Positions 1-12,040 are shown, counted from the first letter of the stretch. The stretch: DNA of 64,000 nucleotides from Gibbula magus (GCA_936450465.1 OW388291.1:82473436-82537435); one strand, 5' to 3'. Program-made: numbers and translations. The notes: generated by a model from the sequence alone, not told the origin.

Positions 1-255
1 GGCGGAGACCCGAGCCGAATCTTGATCAGCTATACGGCAAGACACTTGGATCTGCTATTCCGACTACCATAATGGTTTTCTGTTGGAACTTTTAAGACTG
101 TCCCAGATCTGTGTCATTAGCTTCACCATTCACTGCCTATTCACTATCCTTCATGCTGGACTATGAGTGGGCCATTTTGAATGCTGGTGTGGGAAAATTC
201 CTTGATTTTAGGTGAAGGGGTGTTTCTACCATTTCAGCCAAAACGTTTTCAGGAG

Positions 256-580
256 GATGCAGATTATACATCGCCGAAGGTGAAGTGACAGGAGCCTATG
301 AGATCCTATCAGACATCCTTCCTGATGAGCCCCAGCCAGTGGTGGACGAGTTCGAGGACACAAACATAGGTCATCCACAGCGGAGAGGACTCCATCTACC
401 TCTTTTTCCAATCCCATCCTGGAACCACCACTAGAGGACGCTTGTTGGGTTGCCTCGAACCAACAATCACCTTAAACTGTTGATCAACATGACTGGTTGC
501 TTTCTGTCAATCTGGAGGCTCCTCGACATTCTCAGCCGAGAACAAGCCCTCAATGAACAGGTGATAACCCAGGGCTCCGT
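256..580 (+). pseudogene. MULE/FLYWCH-type transposase relic, C-terminal part (unit 1)
   Basis: Plus-strand conceptual translation gives a stretch containing EFEDTNIG, then RRGLHLPLFPIPSWNHH and a stop. After a frameshift it reads LPRTNNHL and then a segment ending in REQALNEQVITQG. This order (FEDTYIG-like, RRxPLFPxxxWN, PRTNNxxEGWH-like, EQxxNE) matches the C-terminal half of MULE/FLYWCH-type transposase-derived proteins common in invertebrates. Stops and frameshifts show that it is dead. The assignment is from memory of the family; no search was run. Confidence 0.55.
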
Positions 581-800
581 TCAATAACAGCGAGCGCTTA
601 TAATTGCTCATTGATCGCTCAATGTAGCGCTCAAGTAGCGCTCAAGTAGCGCTCATTCTCTCCTGAACGACACGGTCCAATTCCTCGATGTTTGCTCGCC
701 TTGCTACGTAGCGCTACATAGAGCAATCGCGTTCAAGAGAGGTTTAAAAGTAATCGCTAATTGAGCGATTACTTTGAAACCTCTCTTGAACATGGCCCAT
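571..800. mobile_element. Palindromic fold-back element rich in GTAGCGCT (unit 1)
   Basis: Contains a 61-base near-perfect palindrome at 731-791, arms starting GTTCAAGAGAGGTTT around a short AATTG centre. It is preceded by repeated AGCGCTC words. A diverged reverse-complement copy lies alone at 41690-41855, so this is a dispersed, probably non-autonomous DNA element and not something specific to the tandem unit. Confidence 0.6.
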
Positions 801-998
801 ATGTTGTCAGGACTGAATGTTGTCCGAGCAAGGAAACAATATAGAGACTGCCAGCAAAAACTTCTCGTCACAAGTTCCGACTACCCTACGAATTGCATGC
901 AATATCTCGGCAGGGTTGTCCACAACATCCGCCTGTATAAACTTATTTATAATTGACAATATTGCAAAAGTGACTGTTAGCTGACTAGTATTGATTAG

Positions 999-1243
999 GT
1001 GAGGTGAGTTGGGGTTTAATGCCGCTTTCAAGAATATTTCACGGCAGGGAGAAAGCCCGCAACGCCATGTGGCTATGCTATGGGTGGTACGACACTGAAA
1101 TTCAGTGTAGCATTGCACTCAAACCTTACTGCGTGAAGAACAGTTCTCTACTGCAGACAAAGTTGCCGTGCCCCTGGCGGGATTCGCTCCCCGGACCTCT
1201 TGATCCGAAGCCGAACGCGCTAACCACTACGCTATCCCGCCCC
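999..1243 (-). mobile_element. tRNA-derived SINE with 12 bp target-site duplication (unit 1)
   Basis: Flanked by the direct repeat AGTATTGATTAG at 987-998 and 1244-1255. On the minus strand the head at about 1176-1242 is tRNA-like, with an A-box region (TAGCGTAGTGGTTAGCGCG) and a B-box region (GGGGAGCGAATCCC). The other end carries GAGTTGGGGTTTAA followed by GCCGCTTTCAAGAATATTTC, which resembles the conserved core found in several mollusc SINEs. This copy lacks 20 internal bases that are present in units 2 and 3. Confidence 0.85.
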
Positions 1244-1621
1244 AGTATTGATTAGTGCACTATTTCAATACAATGATACTGTATGTGTATTGATATTGCT
1301 ATATATGGTCTATGTCATGTTCAAGAAAGCATTGACGGCTTAAAAGTGCATAACATTATATGTTATTGTTTAATACACAAAATATCAAACTCGTCAAAAA
1401 CGTGTTCCTCTTATTTTCATTTTTGTGGTGGCAATTGTTCGGGTGACAATTCTCCGGATGGCAATTGTCCAATTTATGTTATACCTATATTGTAATGTTC
1501 CTGTAGCGCCAATGGGGGTTTGTTATAAAAAGATATTGAAATGAATTTAATTGAATTACAGTTAGCATTTAAAGTGAGTTTAAACTCGCTCAGGGACAGG
1601 CTTTAGCCAAGGCTTTCAAAC

Positions 1622-2004
1622 TACAGATCACTTTTTTGTGTTAGACACTATAATCTCTAAATATCTAGCTCTTCACAAGGGAAGAGTCTACTGTGCATTT
1701 ACAGATCTTAAGGCAGCATTTGATTCAGTTTTAGGAACGGTTTGATGTTTAAATTGTAGCAGTAAGTTTCAGGGTAGAGTTTTTCGATTTATTAAAAATA
1801 TGTATCTTGTAGTCTTGTAGTCATGTGTCTCAGGAATTTCACTTCTTTTTTTTGTTCGACACGGCTATCAATTTCTTTTCTCTCTATATGTTATTGCTAT
1901 AATTGACTTCTTAGGAGAGGATGATCAGAAGTGAATAGAGAAAAGAGTTCTTCATATTGTTATGTTACTATTTGCAGATGACATGGCGGTCGTAGATAGC
2001 TCGG
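1622..2004 (+). pseudogene. LINE reverse-transcriptase relic (unit 1)
   Basis: Translation reads TDHFFVLDTIISKYL, then VYCAFTDLKAAFDSV (RT motif A, with the catalytic Asp of DLKAAFD). After frameshifts it reads GRVFRFIKNMY and finally LLFADDMAVVDSS (RT motif C with FADD). The order and spacing fit a non-LTR retrotransposon RT with internal decay. No endonuclease or 3' tail was identified nearby. Confidence 0.75.
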
Positions 2005-3169
2005 TTATAAGGCTACAAACACGGTAAGATAACTCACGTTAGTAAATATACTCACGTGAGTATTTAGTGCATGCGAACGCAATTACTCACCAAAGTAAAT
2101 TTACGCCATGACAAGATTTAATTGCACCTAGTCAATGGGTCGTGCAAAAGTATATTAACCCATGAGCATATTTGTTAACAGGAGTAAATTGGTCATGACA
2201 TCGCATTTTTAGCTCTTTAAACGACTTCTTCTCAAAACCATTTGATAAAGAAAACTAAAAGTTTAAGTTTGTACTTTTGGTTAAAATCCTTCCTTAAATC
2301 TTGGCGTGACAGGATGTTGAGCTCAAACCTTAGTTTCACACCTGGAACTAATAATGCTAGAACGCTCAACTTTTGAGAAAAGCATCTTTGTATGATTGAG
2401 ACCGAAACCTTTCTCTACCCTCCGCCTACTTACCCTCTTTCTCTCGCGATTTTCAATGTCGTGTCAAGGGCTTGTATTTGTAATTGAGAATGTAATTGGG
2501 AGGATCACCTTTTCTTTAATATTTTTGCGGGAACCGTGATGCTTGGACAACCAATTTTATCAAACGTTAGTGTCAAGTCATGTTTTTTGTTATTCACTGA
2601 CAATTTTTAAGACGGAGATTTTTCAGGGCTAGGGATTGTGGATAATGTTACCTAGAATCTGAAAAAAATATTGAAAAAAATATTAAAAAGGACCCTCTTT
2701 TCTAAAAAAAAAATCATTTCTTACAGTTTTCTTTTTAATATTTAATATCATGGTGATATTTTCAGAATAAATATTTTTTCAGAGTCTGAGTGTAAGAATA
2801 AATTATATTGAGAACAATCTATTTCAGTCTTAAACATAATATAATATAAACCCTGATGGGCTACAGAGCAAATGGCTCTATTTTTCTTTAGGTTTTAGAA
2901 AATCCGTGAGTTTAAGAACATAAAATAATGATATACTCCCCCTTGATGTCAATGTCATGCGATCGCTTAATATTTTGCTTTTACTGACATGAGTATATTT
3001 ATTTATGAGAAAATTAGCTCATAGGAGTAAATTTAGTACTTGCGAACAGGGTATTATTAACATGATCTGGTAACTAAGGTTACATCAGAGTAATGTTAAG
3101 GTATGCGAGTTGAGATAAACCTTAGTTAATATTGCTTTGTGAAAGAATAACGTTGTAAATTACATACAA

Positions 3170-4674
3170 TTATGTCCAGCACTACCGAAAGCTGCAGTCC
3201 CTGATACAACTACATCATTGACATGAAAGCATGATGGTTTAGCCAATGTGGCATTGCGTTTATTCCACATGTACATATGTCTTATCACTGAAAGAAAGAA
3301 ATACAACACATAATTTGAAAATTTTATTATATTCTGCATATTTTGTGCGTTTTACATACTTTAGCGTCTTCTTTCAAACAATATTTAGATAAATAATGAC
3401 ATTGTTTTATTTTCAACCAAAACCATGTCACCATCTCTCCTTAAGTCCTATATTCAGAATTGCTTATCTCAGAACAAGTGTTAATTAAGCAAGTTAGTAC
3501 TAAAGCACTGAGTCAACCATACGAGGTACCTCTCTTCAGTTTTGAAATGTAGTCCGTTCACCTTTAATTTTCTCAAGATCTCAGCTACAGGAAGCTTCGT
3601 TTCGGAACATGTTTAATAATTTCTGACAAACAGTTTCATTTATTGAGCTTCAGTCGAAATGCTTTCCAAATGTATCTTCAAGTTTGAAATATGCTTAGCT
3701 ACATATGAGTAATATCCATTCAATGTTTGATGTTTACCTGAAATCAGACTGCAGCGAAACACCTCTAATGTTGTTCATGAACAACATGATGTCACCAGGT
3801 TTGGATTTCACAGCATCATTTGAGAACAAACAGACACTTTTATTCAGTATAAAGGTATAAGGTCCATAATACAAATAAATTACAAAATTGAAGTAAGCGC
3901 AGTGCAACAGTATACCAATGACTGAAAGTCTGCCCTTATGTTGCATTGAATTACATTTATTCCAGCGAAAAGAATTAACCAATATTCTTAACAGTAAGTT
4001 AAACATAAATAGTTATATTTTTGGTAATTTCTTGAAGTACATAAAACCAGTGCTAAATGCCATTGCAGAAACTGATTACCTTTTATGTGCGCTGACTTCA
4101 TGCTGACTACAAATGTCTGTAATTTTAGAACATATTCAGGTGGAAAGCAGTGTCACAGTCAGTAGCGAGTCTGTGTCAAATCAAAGAGATTTTACTGCAC
4201 CTTCAATTACATTAAGAATCTTTCTGTATTTTAGTGTTAGTTCAAGATCTCCAACTGGAGGATAATCAAGGTGTGTTATGGTTTATCTGACTACTTGTAA
4301 CAATGAAACTCTTCAGGAAGGTGGATCCAGTCTTATTTTTATAGTGTAATTCAATGAAATCATTAACAAATGTGGCAAAATAGTGATGAGGTTTTCTCAA
4401 CACATTGTCTCTAAGCTGTGTGTACTATTATAAGGTTACGTTTTCAATAACTTACTGGTATCAAGGTGAAAGATATGCACATTTTTAAAGTCTTTTTTAA
4501 AGTATGGAATCAAACCAACATGACCGCATCGAAAAGAGAGCTTCATTAAATATTTCGAGAAATCAAAGAATTCACCCAAAAACCGTTGAACGCCTCCTAG
4601 TGCTCGTTGTTGCAAATTTCTCAGATAGTATGCCGCCCAGACCTTAGCGTATGTAAAACATGTTCTTGAAGCGT
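3170..4674 (-). other. Unexplained exon-like open blocks on the minus strand (unit 1)
   Basis: Several adjacent minus-strand blocks look coding but belong to no family I recognise. Block 4674-4456 follows a TTTTACAG acceptor, stays open for 72 codons (contains YAKVWAAYYLRNLQQRAL and IFHLDT) and ends at a GTAAGT. Block 4422-4190 stays open as LRKPHHYFATFVNDFIELHY, then continues one frame over as DYPPVGDLELTLKYRKIL. Others lie near 3850-3737 (SKPGDIMLFMNNIRGV before GTAAAC), 3605-3530 (KLPVAEILRKLKVNGLHF) and 3280-3170. Phases do not join cleanly, so this is either a decayed gene or chance in AT-rich DNA. Confidence 0.25.
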
Positions 4675-5319
4675 CTGTAAAAGTAGAAGATACATGTAAA
4701 TGGTGTTTGTAATGAGAACCCTATTTGACTTCCCAACATGTTCGCTCTCACTCGCTAGAATCATATTTGTTACTGTCTTTACGTAGTAGTGTACATTCCA
4801 GCTACTGCCGCATTCTACTTACTTCTAATAAATAATATAAACTGTGTGCATGAACTTAAACCATGAGAGGTTGCTCAAGTCATATCTTCCCTATTACGAA
4901 GCTTATGGGTTGCATCAATTGTGGCGGCAATACATTTTTCAATAAAGGTATTGTTGAACTATTTTTATTGCGAGATGAGAATGTGGTTATTTACAGCACG
5001 TACCAACCTAGATAAAACTGCCTTGATGTTATACTCTCGTAAGTGTATATTTGTGGATAATACGAGGTACCATTATATTTCGATTTACTACAGTAACTGT
5101 CCGCATCTTGTGAAATTTAAATTTTAATCTATTGAACTCTTAAAAATTGGTCGTGTTTTATTAGAAGTATTAATACAACAATGTAAAATGAAAATTGTTT
5201 TAAATTAAAATAATTAAACTAAAAGTACTAACCATTCCCAATTGGGAGCAGGACAGTTGCCATCCTGACAATTGCCACCTTGGCAATTTCCTCCTAGGAC
5301 AAGACAAGGACATTAATGG

Positions 5320-6200
5320 ATGAAAGCAGATACAAGCATTGTCTACTTATCATGTCCATCATGTCATTTCTTACAATTCAAAAAGGTGCAGAAAACCACA
5401 GCAGCCGTGAAAGAGAAGGCAGAGACATCAGAGGAGAGCGCACAGCAGATCCTGACTCGCCGCCATGTCCCCATCAGAGGGTATCAGAAATGCGTTGGAC
5501 CATCCGACATCAGCGCCGACGAGTTGTTGGATCGCTTCCTGAACAAGAGAGCTCAGCAACGATGGATATCCAAGACAAGTACAAGGTGACAGGAGCCGAG
5601 AGACATTTCTACAATTTCATTGCGGAGACCCGAGCCGAATCTTGATCAGCTATACAGCAAGACACGTGGATCTGCTTTTCCGACTACCATAATGGTTTTC
5701 TGTTGGAACTTTTAAGACTGTCCCACATCTGTGTCATTAGCTTCACTATTCACTGCCTATTCACTATCCTTCATGCTGGACTATGAGTGGGCCATTTTGA
5801 ATGCTGGTGTGGGAAAATTCCTTGATTTTAGGTGAAGGGGTGTTTCTACCATTTGAGCCAAAACGTTTTCAGGAGGATGCAGATTATACATCGCCGAAGG
5901 TGATGTGACAGGAGCCTATGAGATCCTATCAGACATCCTTCCTGATGAGCCCCAGCCAGTGGTGGACGAGTTCGAGGACACAAACATAGGTCATCCTAAG
6001 CGGAGAGGACTCCATCTACCTCTTTTTCCAATCCCATCCTGGAACCACCACTAGAGGACGCTTGTTGGGTTGCCTCGAACCAACAATCACCTTAAACTGT
6101 TGATCAACATGGCTGGTTGCTTTCTGTCAATCTGGAGGCTCCTCGACATTCTCAGCCGAGAACAAGTCCTCAATGAACAGGTGATAACCCAGGGCTCCGT
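5320..6200 (+). pseudogene. MULE/FLYWCH-type transposase relic, N- and C-terminal pieces (copy 1/2 junction)
   Basis: An open stretch at 5320-5589 encodes KVQKTTAAVKEKAETSEES followed by AQQILT, resembling the segment just after the FLYWCH zinc finger in these proteins. The C-terminal piece (EFEDTNIG, RRGLHLPLFP, PRTNNHL, EQVLNEQ-like) follows at 5876-6200. The catalytic DDE core expected between them is absent, so this is an internally deleted relic. The overlapping 109-codon frame at 5316-5645 is taken to be a shadow. Confidence 0.55.
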
Positions 6201-6410
6201 TCAATAACAGCGAGCGCTTATAATTGCTCATTGATCGCTCAATGTAGCGCTCAAGTAGCGCTCATTCTCTCCTGAACGACACGGTGCAATTCCTCGATGT
6301 TTGCTCGCCTTGCCAAGTAGCGCTACATAGAGCAATCGCGTTCAAGAGAGGTTTAAAAGAAATCGCTAATTGAGCGATTACTTTGAAACCTCTCTTGAAC
6401 ATCGCCCAGA
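6181..6410. mobile_element. Palindromic fold-back element (unit 2)
   Basis: Same element as at 571-800, with the palindrome at 6340-6400. One arm carries an AAGAAATCG variant, so the palindrome is slightly imperfect. Confidence 0.6.
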
Positions 6411-6607
6411 TGTTGTCAGGACTGAATGTTGTCCGAGCAAGGAAACAATATAGAGACTGCCAGCAAAAACTTCTCGTCACAAGTTCCGACTACCCTACGA
6501 ATTGCATGCAATATCTCGGCAGGGTTGTCCACAACATCCGCCTGTATAAACTTATTTATAATTGACACTATTGCAAAAGTGACTGTTAGCTGACTAGTAT
6601 TGATTAG

Positions 6608-6872
6608 GTGAGGTGAGTTGGGGTTTAACGCCGCTTTCAAGAATATTTCACTTCGCGGCTGCTAGTATTACGGCAGGGAGAAAGCCCGCAACGCCATGTG
6701 GCTATGCTATGGGTGGTACTACTCTGAAATTCAGTGTAGCATTGCACTCAAACCTTACTGCGTGTAGAACAGTTCTCTACTGCAGAAAAAGTTGCCGTGC
6801 CCCTGGCGGGATTCGCTCCCCGGACCTCTTGATCCGAAGCCGAACGCGCTAACCACTACGCTATCCCGCCCC
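6608..6872 (-). mobile_element. tRNA-derived SINE (unit 2)
   Basis: 265-base intact version of the SINE, flanked by AGTATTGATTAG at 6596-6607 and 6873-6884. The tRNA-like head is at 6805-6871 on the minus strand. Confidence 0.85.
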
Positions 6873-7250
6873 AGTATTGATTAGTGCACTATTTCAATAC
6901 AATGATACTGTATGTGTATTGATATTGCTATATATGGTCTATGTCATGTTCAAGAAAGCATTGACGGCTTAAAAGTGCATAACATTATATGTTATTGTTT
7001 AATACACAAAATATCAAACTCGTCAAAAACGTGTTCCTCTTATTTTCATTTTTGTGGTGGCAATTGTTCGGGTGACAATTCTCCGGATGGCAATTGTCCA
7101 ATTTATGTTATACCTATATAGTAATGTTCCTGTAGCGCCAATGGGGGTTTGTTATAAATAGATATTGAAATGAATTTAATTGAATTACAGTTAGCATTTA
7201 AAGTGAGTTTAAACTCGCTCAGGAACAGGCTTTAGCCAAGGCTTTCAAAC

Positions 7251-7634
7251 TACAGATCACTTTTTTTGTGTTAGACACTATAATCTCTAAATATCTAGCT
7301 CTTCACAAGGGAAGAGTCTACTGTGCATTTACAGATCTTAAGGCAGCATTTGATTCAGTTTTAGGAACGGTTTGATGTTTAAATTGTGGCAGTAAGTTTC
7401 AGGGTAGAGTTTTTCGATTGATTAAAAATATGTATCTTGTAGTCTTGTAGTCATGTGTCTCAGGAATTTCACTTCTTTTTTTTGTTCGACACGGCTATCA
7501 ATTTCTTTTCTCTCTATATGTTATTGCTATAATTGACTTCTTAGGAGAGGATGATCAGAAGTGAATAGAGAAAAGAGTTCTTCATATTGTTATGTTACTA
7601 TTTGCAGATGACATGGCGGTCGTAGATAGCTCGG
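7251..7634 (+). pseudogene. LINE reverse-transcriptase relic (unit 2)
   Basis: Counterpart of the unit 1 relic, with one extra T in the TTTTTTT run before the TDHFF-like segment, which shifts the frame. Motif A (FTDLKAAFDSV) and motif C (FADDMAVVDSS) are still legible. Confidence 0.75.
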
Positions 7635-8799
7635 TTATAAGGCTACAAACACGGTAAGATAACTCACGTTAGTAAATATACTCACGTGAGTATTTAGTGC
7701 ATGCGAACGCAATTACTCACCAAAGTAAATTTACGCCATGACAAGATTTAATTGCACCTAGTCAATGGGTCGTGCAAAAGTATATTAACCCATGAGCATA
7801 TTTGTTAACAGGAGTAAATTGGTCATGACATCGCATTTTTAGCTCTTTAAACGACTTCTTCTCAAAACCATTTGATAAAGAAAACTAAAAGTTTAAGTTT
7901 GTACTTTTGGTTAAAATCCTTCCTTAAATCTTGGAGTGACAGGATGTTGAGCTCAAACCTTAGTTTCACACCTGGAACTAATAATGCTAGAACGCTCAAC
8001 TTTTGAGAAAAGCATCTTTGTATGATTGAGACCGAAACCTTTCTCTACCCTCCGCCTACTTACCCTCTTTCTCTCGCGATTTTCAATGTCGTGTCAAGGG
8101 CTTGTATTTGTAATTGAGAATGTAATTGGGAGGATCACCTTTTCTTTAATATTTTTGCGGGAACCGTGATGCTTGGACAACCAATTTTATCAAACGTTAG
8201 TGTCAAGTCATGTTTTTTGTTATTCACTGACAATTTTTAAGACGGAGATTTTTCAGGGCTAGGGATTGTGGATAATGTTACCTAGAATCTGAAAAAAATA
8301 TTGAAAAAAATATTAAAAAGGACCCTCTTTTCTAAAAAAAAAATCATTTCTTACAGTTTTCTTTTTAATATTTAATATCATGGTGATATTTTCAGAATAA
8401 ATATTTTTTCAGAGTCTGAGTGTAAGAATAAATTATATTGAGAACAATCTATTTCAGTCTTAAACATAATATAATATAAACCCTGATGGGCTACAGAGCA
8501 AATGGCTCTATTTTTCTTTAGGTTTTAGAAAATCCGTGAGTTTAAGAACATAAAATAATGATATACTCCCCCTTGATGTCAATGTCATGCGATCGCTTAA
8601 TATTTTGCTTTTACTGACATGAGTATATTTATTTATGAGAAAATTAGCTCATAGGAGTAAATTTAGTACTTGCGAACAGGGTATTATTAACATGATCTGG
8701 TAACTAAGGTTACATCAGAGTAATGTTAAGGTATGCGAGTTGAGATAAACCTTAGTTAATATTGCTTTGTGAAAGAATAACGTTGTAAATTACATACAA

Positions 8800-10304
8800 T
8801 TATGTCCAGCACTAACGAAAGCTGCAGTCCCTGATACAACTACATCATTGACATGAAAGCATGACGGTTTAGCAAATGTGACATTGCGTTTATTCCACAA
8901 GTACATATGTCTTATCACTGAAAGAAAGAAATACAACACATAATTTGAAAATTTTATTATATTCTGCATATTTTGTGCGTTTTACATACTTTAGCGTCTT
9001 CTTTCAAACAATATTTAGATAAATAATGACATTGTTTTATTTTCAACCAAAACCATGTCACCATCTCTCCTTAAGTCCTATATTCAGAATTGCTTATCTC
9101 AGAACAAGTGTTAATTAAGCAAGTTAGTACTAAAGCACTGAGTCTACCATACGAGGTACCTCTCTTCAGTTTTGAAATGTAGTCCGTTCACCTTTAATTT
9201 TCTCAAGATCTCAGCTACAGGAAGCTTCGTTTCGGAACATGTTTAATAATTTCTGACAAACAGTTTCATTTATTGAGCTTCAGTCGAAATGCTTTCCAAA
9301 TGTATCTTCAAGTTTGAAATATGCTTAGCTACATATGAGTAATATCCATTCAATGTTTGATGTTTACCTGAAATCAGACTGCAGCGAAACACCTCTAATG
9401 TTGTTCATGAACAACATGATGTCACCAGGTTTGGATTTCACAGCATCATTTGAGAACAAACAGACACTTTTATTCAGTATAAAGGTATAAGGTCCATAAT
9501 ACAAATAAATTACAAAATTGAAGTAAGCGCAGTGCAACAGTATACCAATGACTGAAAGTCTGCCCTTATGTTGCATTGAATTACATTTATTCCAGCGAAA
9601 AGAATTAACCAATATTCTTAACAGTAAGTTAAACATAAATAGTTATATTTTTGGTAATTTCTTGAAGTACATAAAACCAGTGCTAAATGCCATTGCAGAA
9701 ACTGATTACCTTTTATGTGCGCTGACTTCATGCTGACTACAAATGTCTGTAATTTTAGAACATATTCAGGTGGAAAGCAGTGTCACAGTCAGTAGCGAGT
9801 CTGTGTCAAATCAAAGAGATTTTACTGCACCTTCAATTACATTAAGAATCTTTCTGTATTTTAGTGTTAGTTCAAGATCTCCAACTGGAGGATAATCAAG
9901 GTGTGTTATGGTTTATCTGACTACTTGTAACAATGAAACTCTTCAGGAAGGTGGATCCAGTCTTATTTTTATAGTGTAATTCAATGAAATCATTAACAAA
10001 TGTGGCAAAATAGTGATGAGGTTTTCTCAACACATTGTCTCTAAGCTGTGTGTACTATTATAAGGTTACGTTTTCAATAACTTACTGGTATCAAGGTGAA
10101 AGATATGCACATTTTTAAAGTCTTTTTTAAAGTATGGAATCAAACCAACATGACCGCATCGAAAAGAGAGCTTCATTAAATATTTCGAGAAATCAAAGAA
10201 TTCACCCAAAAACCGTTGAACGCCTCCTAGTGCTCGTTGTTGCAAATTTCTCAGATAGTATGCCGCCCAGACCTTAGCGTATGTAAAACATGTTCTTGAA
10301 GCGT
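8800..10304 (-). other. Unexplained exon-like open blocks on the minus strand (unit 2)
   Basis: Tandem counterpart of 3170-4674, with only a few single-base differences. In the block at 8800-8910 the differences change amino acids at least as often as they are silent, which argues against selection on a protein there. Unit 3 retains only the last block, near 14430-14560. Confidence 0.25.
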
Positions 10305-10949
10305 CTGTAAAAGTAGAAGATACATGTAAATGGTGTTTGTAATGAGAACCCTATTTGACTTCCCAACATGTTCGCTCTCACTCGCTAGAATCATATTTGT
10401 TACTGTCTTTACGTAGTAGTGTACATTCCAGCTACTGCCGCATTCTACTTACTTCTAATAAATAATATAAACTGTGTGCATGAACTTAAACCATGAGAGG
10501 TTGCTCAAGTCATATCTTCCCTATTACGAAGCTTATGGGTTGCATCAATTGTGGCGGCAATACATTTTTCAATAAAGGTATTGTTGAACTATTTTTATTG
10601 CGAGATGAGAATGTGGTTATTTACAGCACGTACCAACCTAGATAAAACTGCCTTGATGTTATACTCTCGTAAGTGTATATTTGTGGATAATACGAGGTAC
10701 CATTATATTTCGATTTACTACAGTAACTGTCCGCATCTTGTGAAATTTAAATTTTAATCTATTGAACTCTTAAAAATTGGTCGTGTTTTATTAGAAGTAT
10801 TAATACAACAATGTAAAATGAAAATTGTTTTAAATTAAAATAATTAAACTAAAAGTACTAACCATTCCCAATTGGGAGCAGGACAGTTGCCATCCTGACA
10901 ATTGCCACCTTGGCAATTTCCTCCTAGGACAAGACAAGGACATTAATGG

Positions 10950-11830
10950 ATGAAAGCAGATACAAGCATTGTCTACTTATCATGTCCATCATGTCATTTC
11001 TTACAATTCAAAAAGGTGCAGAAAACCACAGCAGCCGTGAAAGAGAAGGCAGAGACATCAGAGGAGAGCGCACAGCAGATCCTGACTCGCCGCCATGTCC
11101 CCATCAGAGGGTATCAGAAATGCGTTGGACCATCCGACATCAGCGCCGACGAGTTGTTGGATCGCTTCCTGAACAAGAGAGCTCAGCAACGATGGATATC
11201 CAAGACAAGTACAAGGTGACAGGAGCCGAGAGACATTTCTACAATTTCATTGCGGAGACCCGAGCCGAATCTTGATCAGCTATACAGCAAGACACGTGGA
11301 TCTGCTTTTCCGACTACCATAATGGTTTTCTGTTGGAACTTTTAAGACTGTCCCACATCTGTGTCATTAGCTTCACTATTCACTGCCTATTCACTATCCT
11401 TCATGCTGGACTATGAGTGGGCCATTTTGAATGCTGGTGTGGGAAAATTCCTTGATTTTAGGTGAAGGGGTGTTTCTACCATTTGAGCCAAAACGTTTTC
11501 AGGAGGATGCAGATTATACATCGCCGAAGGTGATGTGACAGGAGCCTATGAGATCCTATCAGACATCCTTCCTGATGAGCCCCAGCCAGTGGTGGACGAG
11601 TTCGAGGACACAAACATAGGTCATCCTAAGCGGAGAGGACTCCATCTACCTCTTTTTCCAATCCCATCCTGGAACCACCACTAGAGGACGCTTGTTGGGT
11701 TGCCTCGAACCAACAATCACCTTAAACTGTTGATCAACATGGCTGGTTGCTTTCTGTCAATCTGGAGGCTCCTCGACATTCTCAGCCGAGAACAAGTCCT
11801 CAATGAACAGGTGATAACCCAGGGCTCCGT
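10950..11830 (+). pseudogene. MULE/FLYWCH-type transposase relic (copy 2/3 junction)
   Basis: Exact tandem counterpart of the relic at 5320-6200, with the same N-terminal block at 10950-11219, the same missing core and the same C-terminal block at 11506-11830. It carries no independent evidence of function. Confidence 0.55.
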
Positions 11831-12040
11831 TCAATAACAGCGAGCGCTTATAATTGCTCATTGATCGCTCAATGTAGCGCTCAAGTAGCGCTCATTCTCT
11901 CCTGAACGACACGGTGCAATTCCTCGATGTTTGCTCGCCTTGCCAAGTAGCGCTACATAGAGCAATCGCGTTCAAGAGAGGTTTAAAAGAAATCGCTAAT
12001 TGAGCGATTACTTTGAAACCTCTCTTGAACATCGCCCAGA
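11811..12040. mobile_element. Palindromic fold-back element (unit 3)
   Basis: Same element, palindrome at 11970-12030, identical to unit 2 in this stretch. Confidence 0.6.

Larger units (their letters stand above)
1425..5294. repeat. Region bracketed by GGTGGCAATTGT-type inverted repeats
   Basis: The left end at 1425-1472 has three spaced words of the type GGTGGCAATTGT / GGATGGCAATTGTCC. The right end at 5251-5294 reads, on the opposite strand, AAGGTGGCAATTGTCAGG then ATGGCAACTGTCC. The two ends are therefore similar in inverted orientation and could be the ends of a roughly 3.9 kb DNA element that later took in the LINE relic. Copy 2 has the same pair at 7054-7101 and 10881-10924; copy 3 keeps only the left end. 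The element identity is inference. Confidence 0.35.
1..5621. repeat. Tandem unit, copy 1 (cut by window start)
   Basis: First copy. It differs from the others by an extra 11 bases in a GTAGCGCTCAA micro-repeat near 640 and by a 20-base deletion inside the SINE near 1039. The unit phase used here is arbitrary, set by the window start. Confidence 0.95.
5622..11251. repeat. Tandem unit, copy 2 (complete)
   Basis: The only copy whose full length is visible in this phase. It is nearly identical to copy 1 over 7250-11251, with scattered single-base differences, for example near 8813-8900. Confidence 0.96.

Noticed and set aside
807..1118. 103-codon minus-strand frame and its 74-codon counterparts in units 2 and 3
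   Set aside because: Differs in length only through indels between copies, runs into the SINE, and matches nothing I recognise.
5316..5645. 109-codon plus frame in each tandem unit
   Set aside because: Shadow of the overlapping frame that carries the FLYWCH-type motif; no motif of its own.
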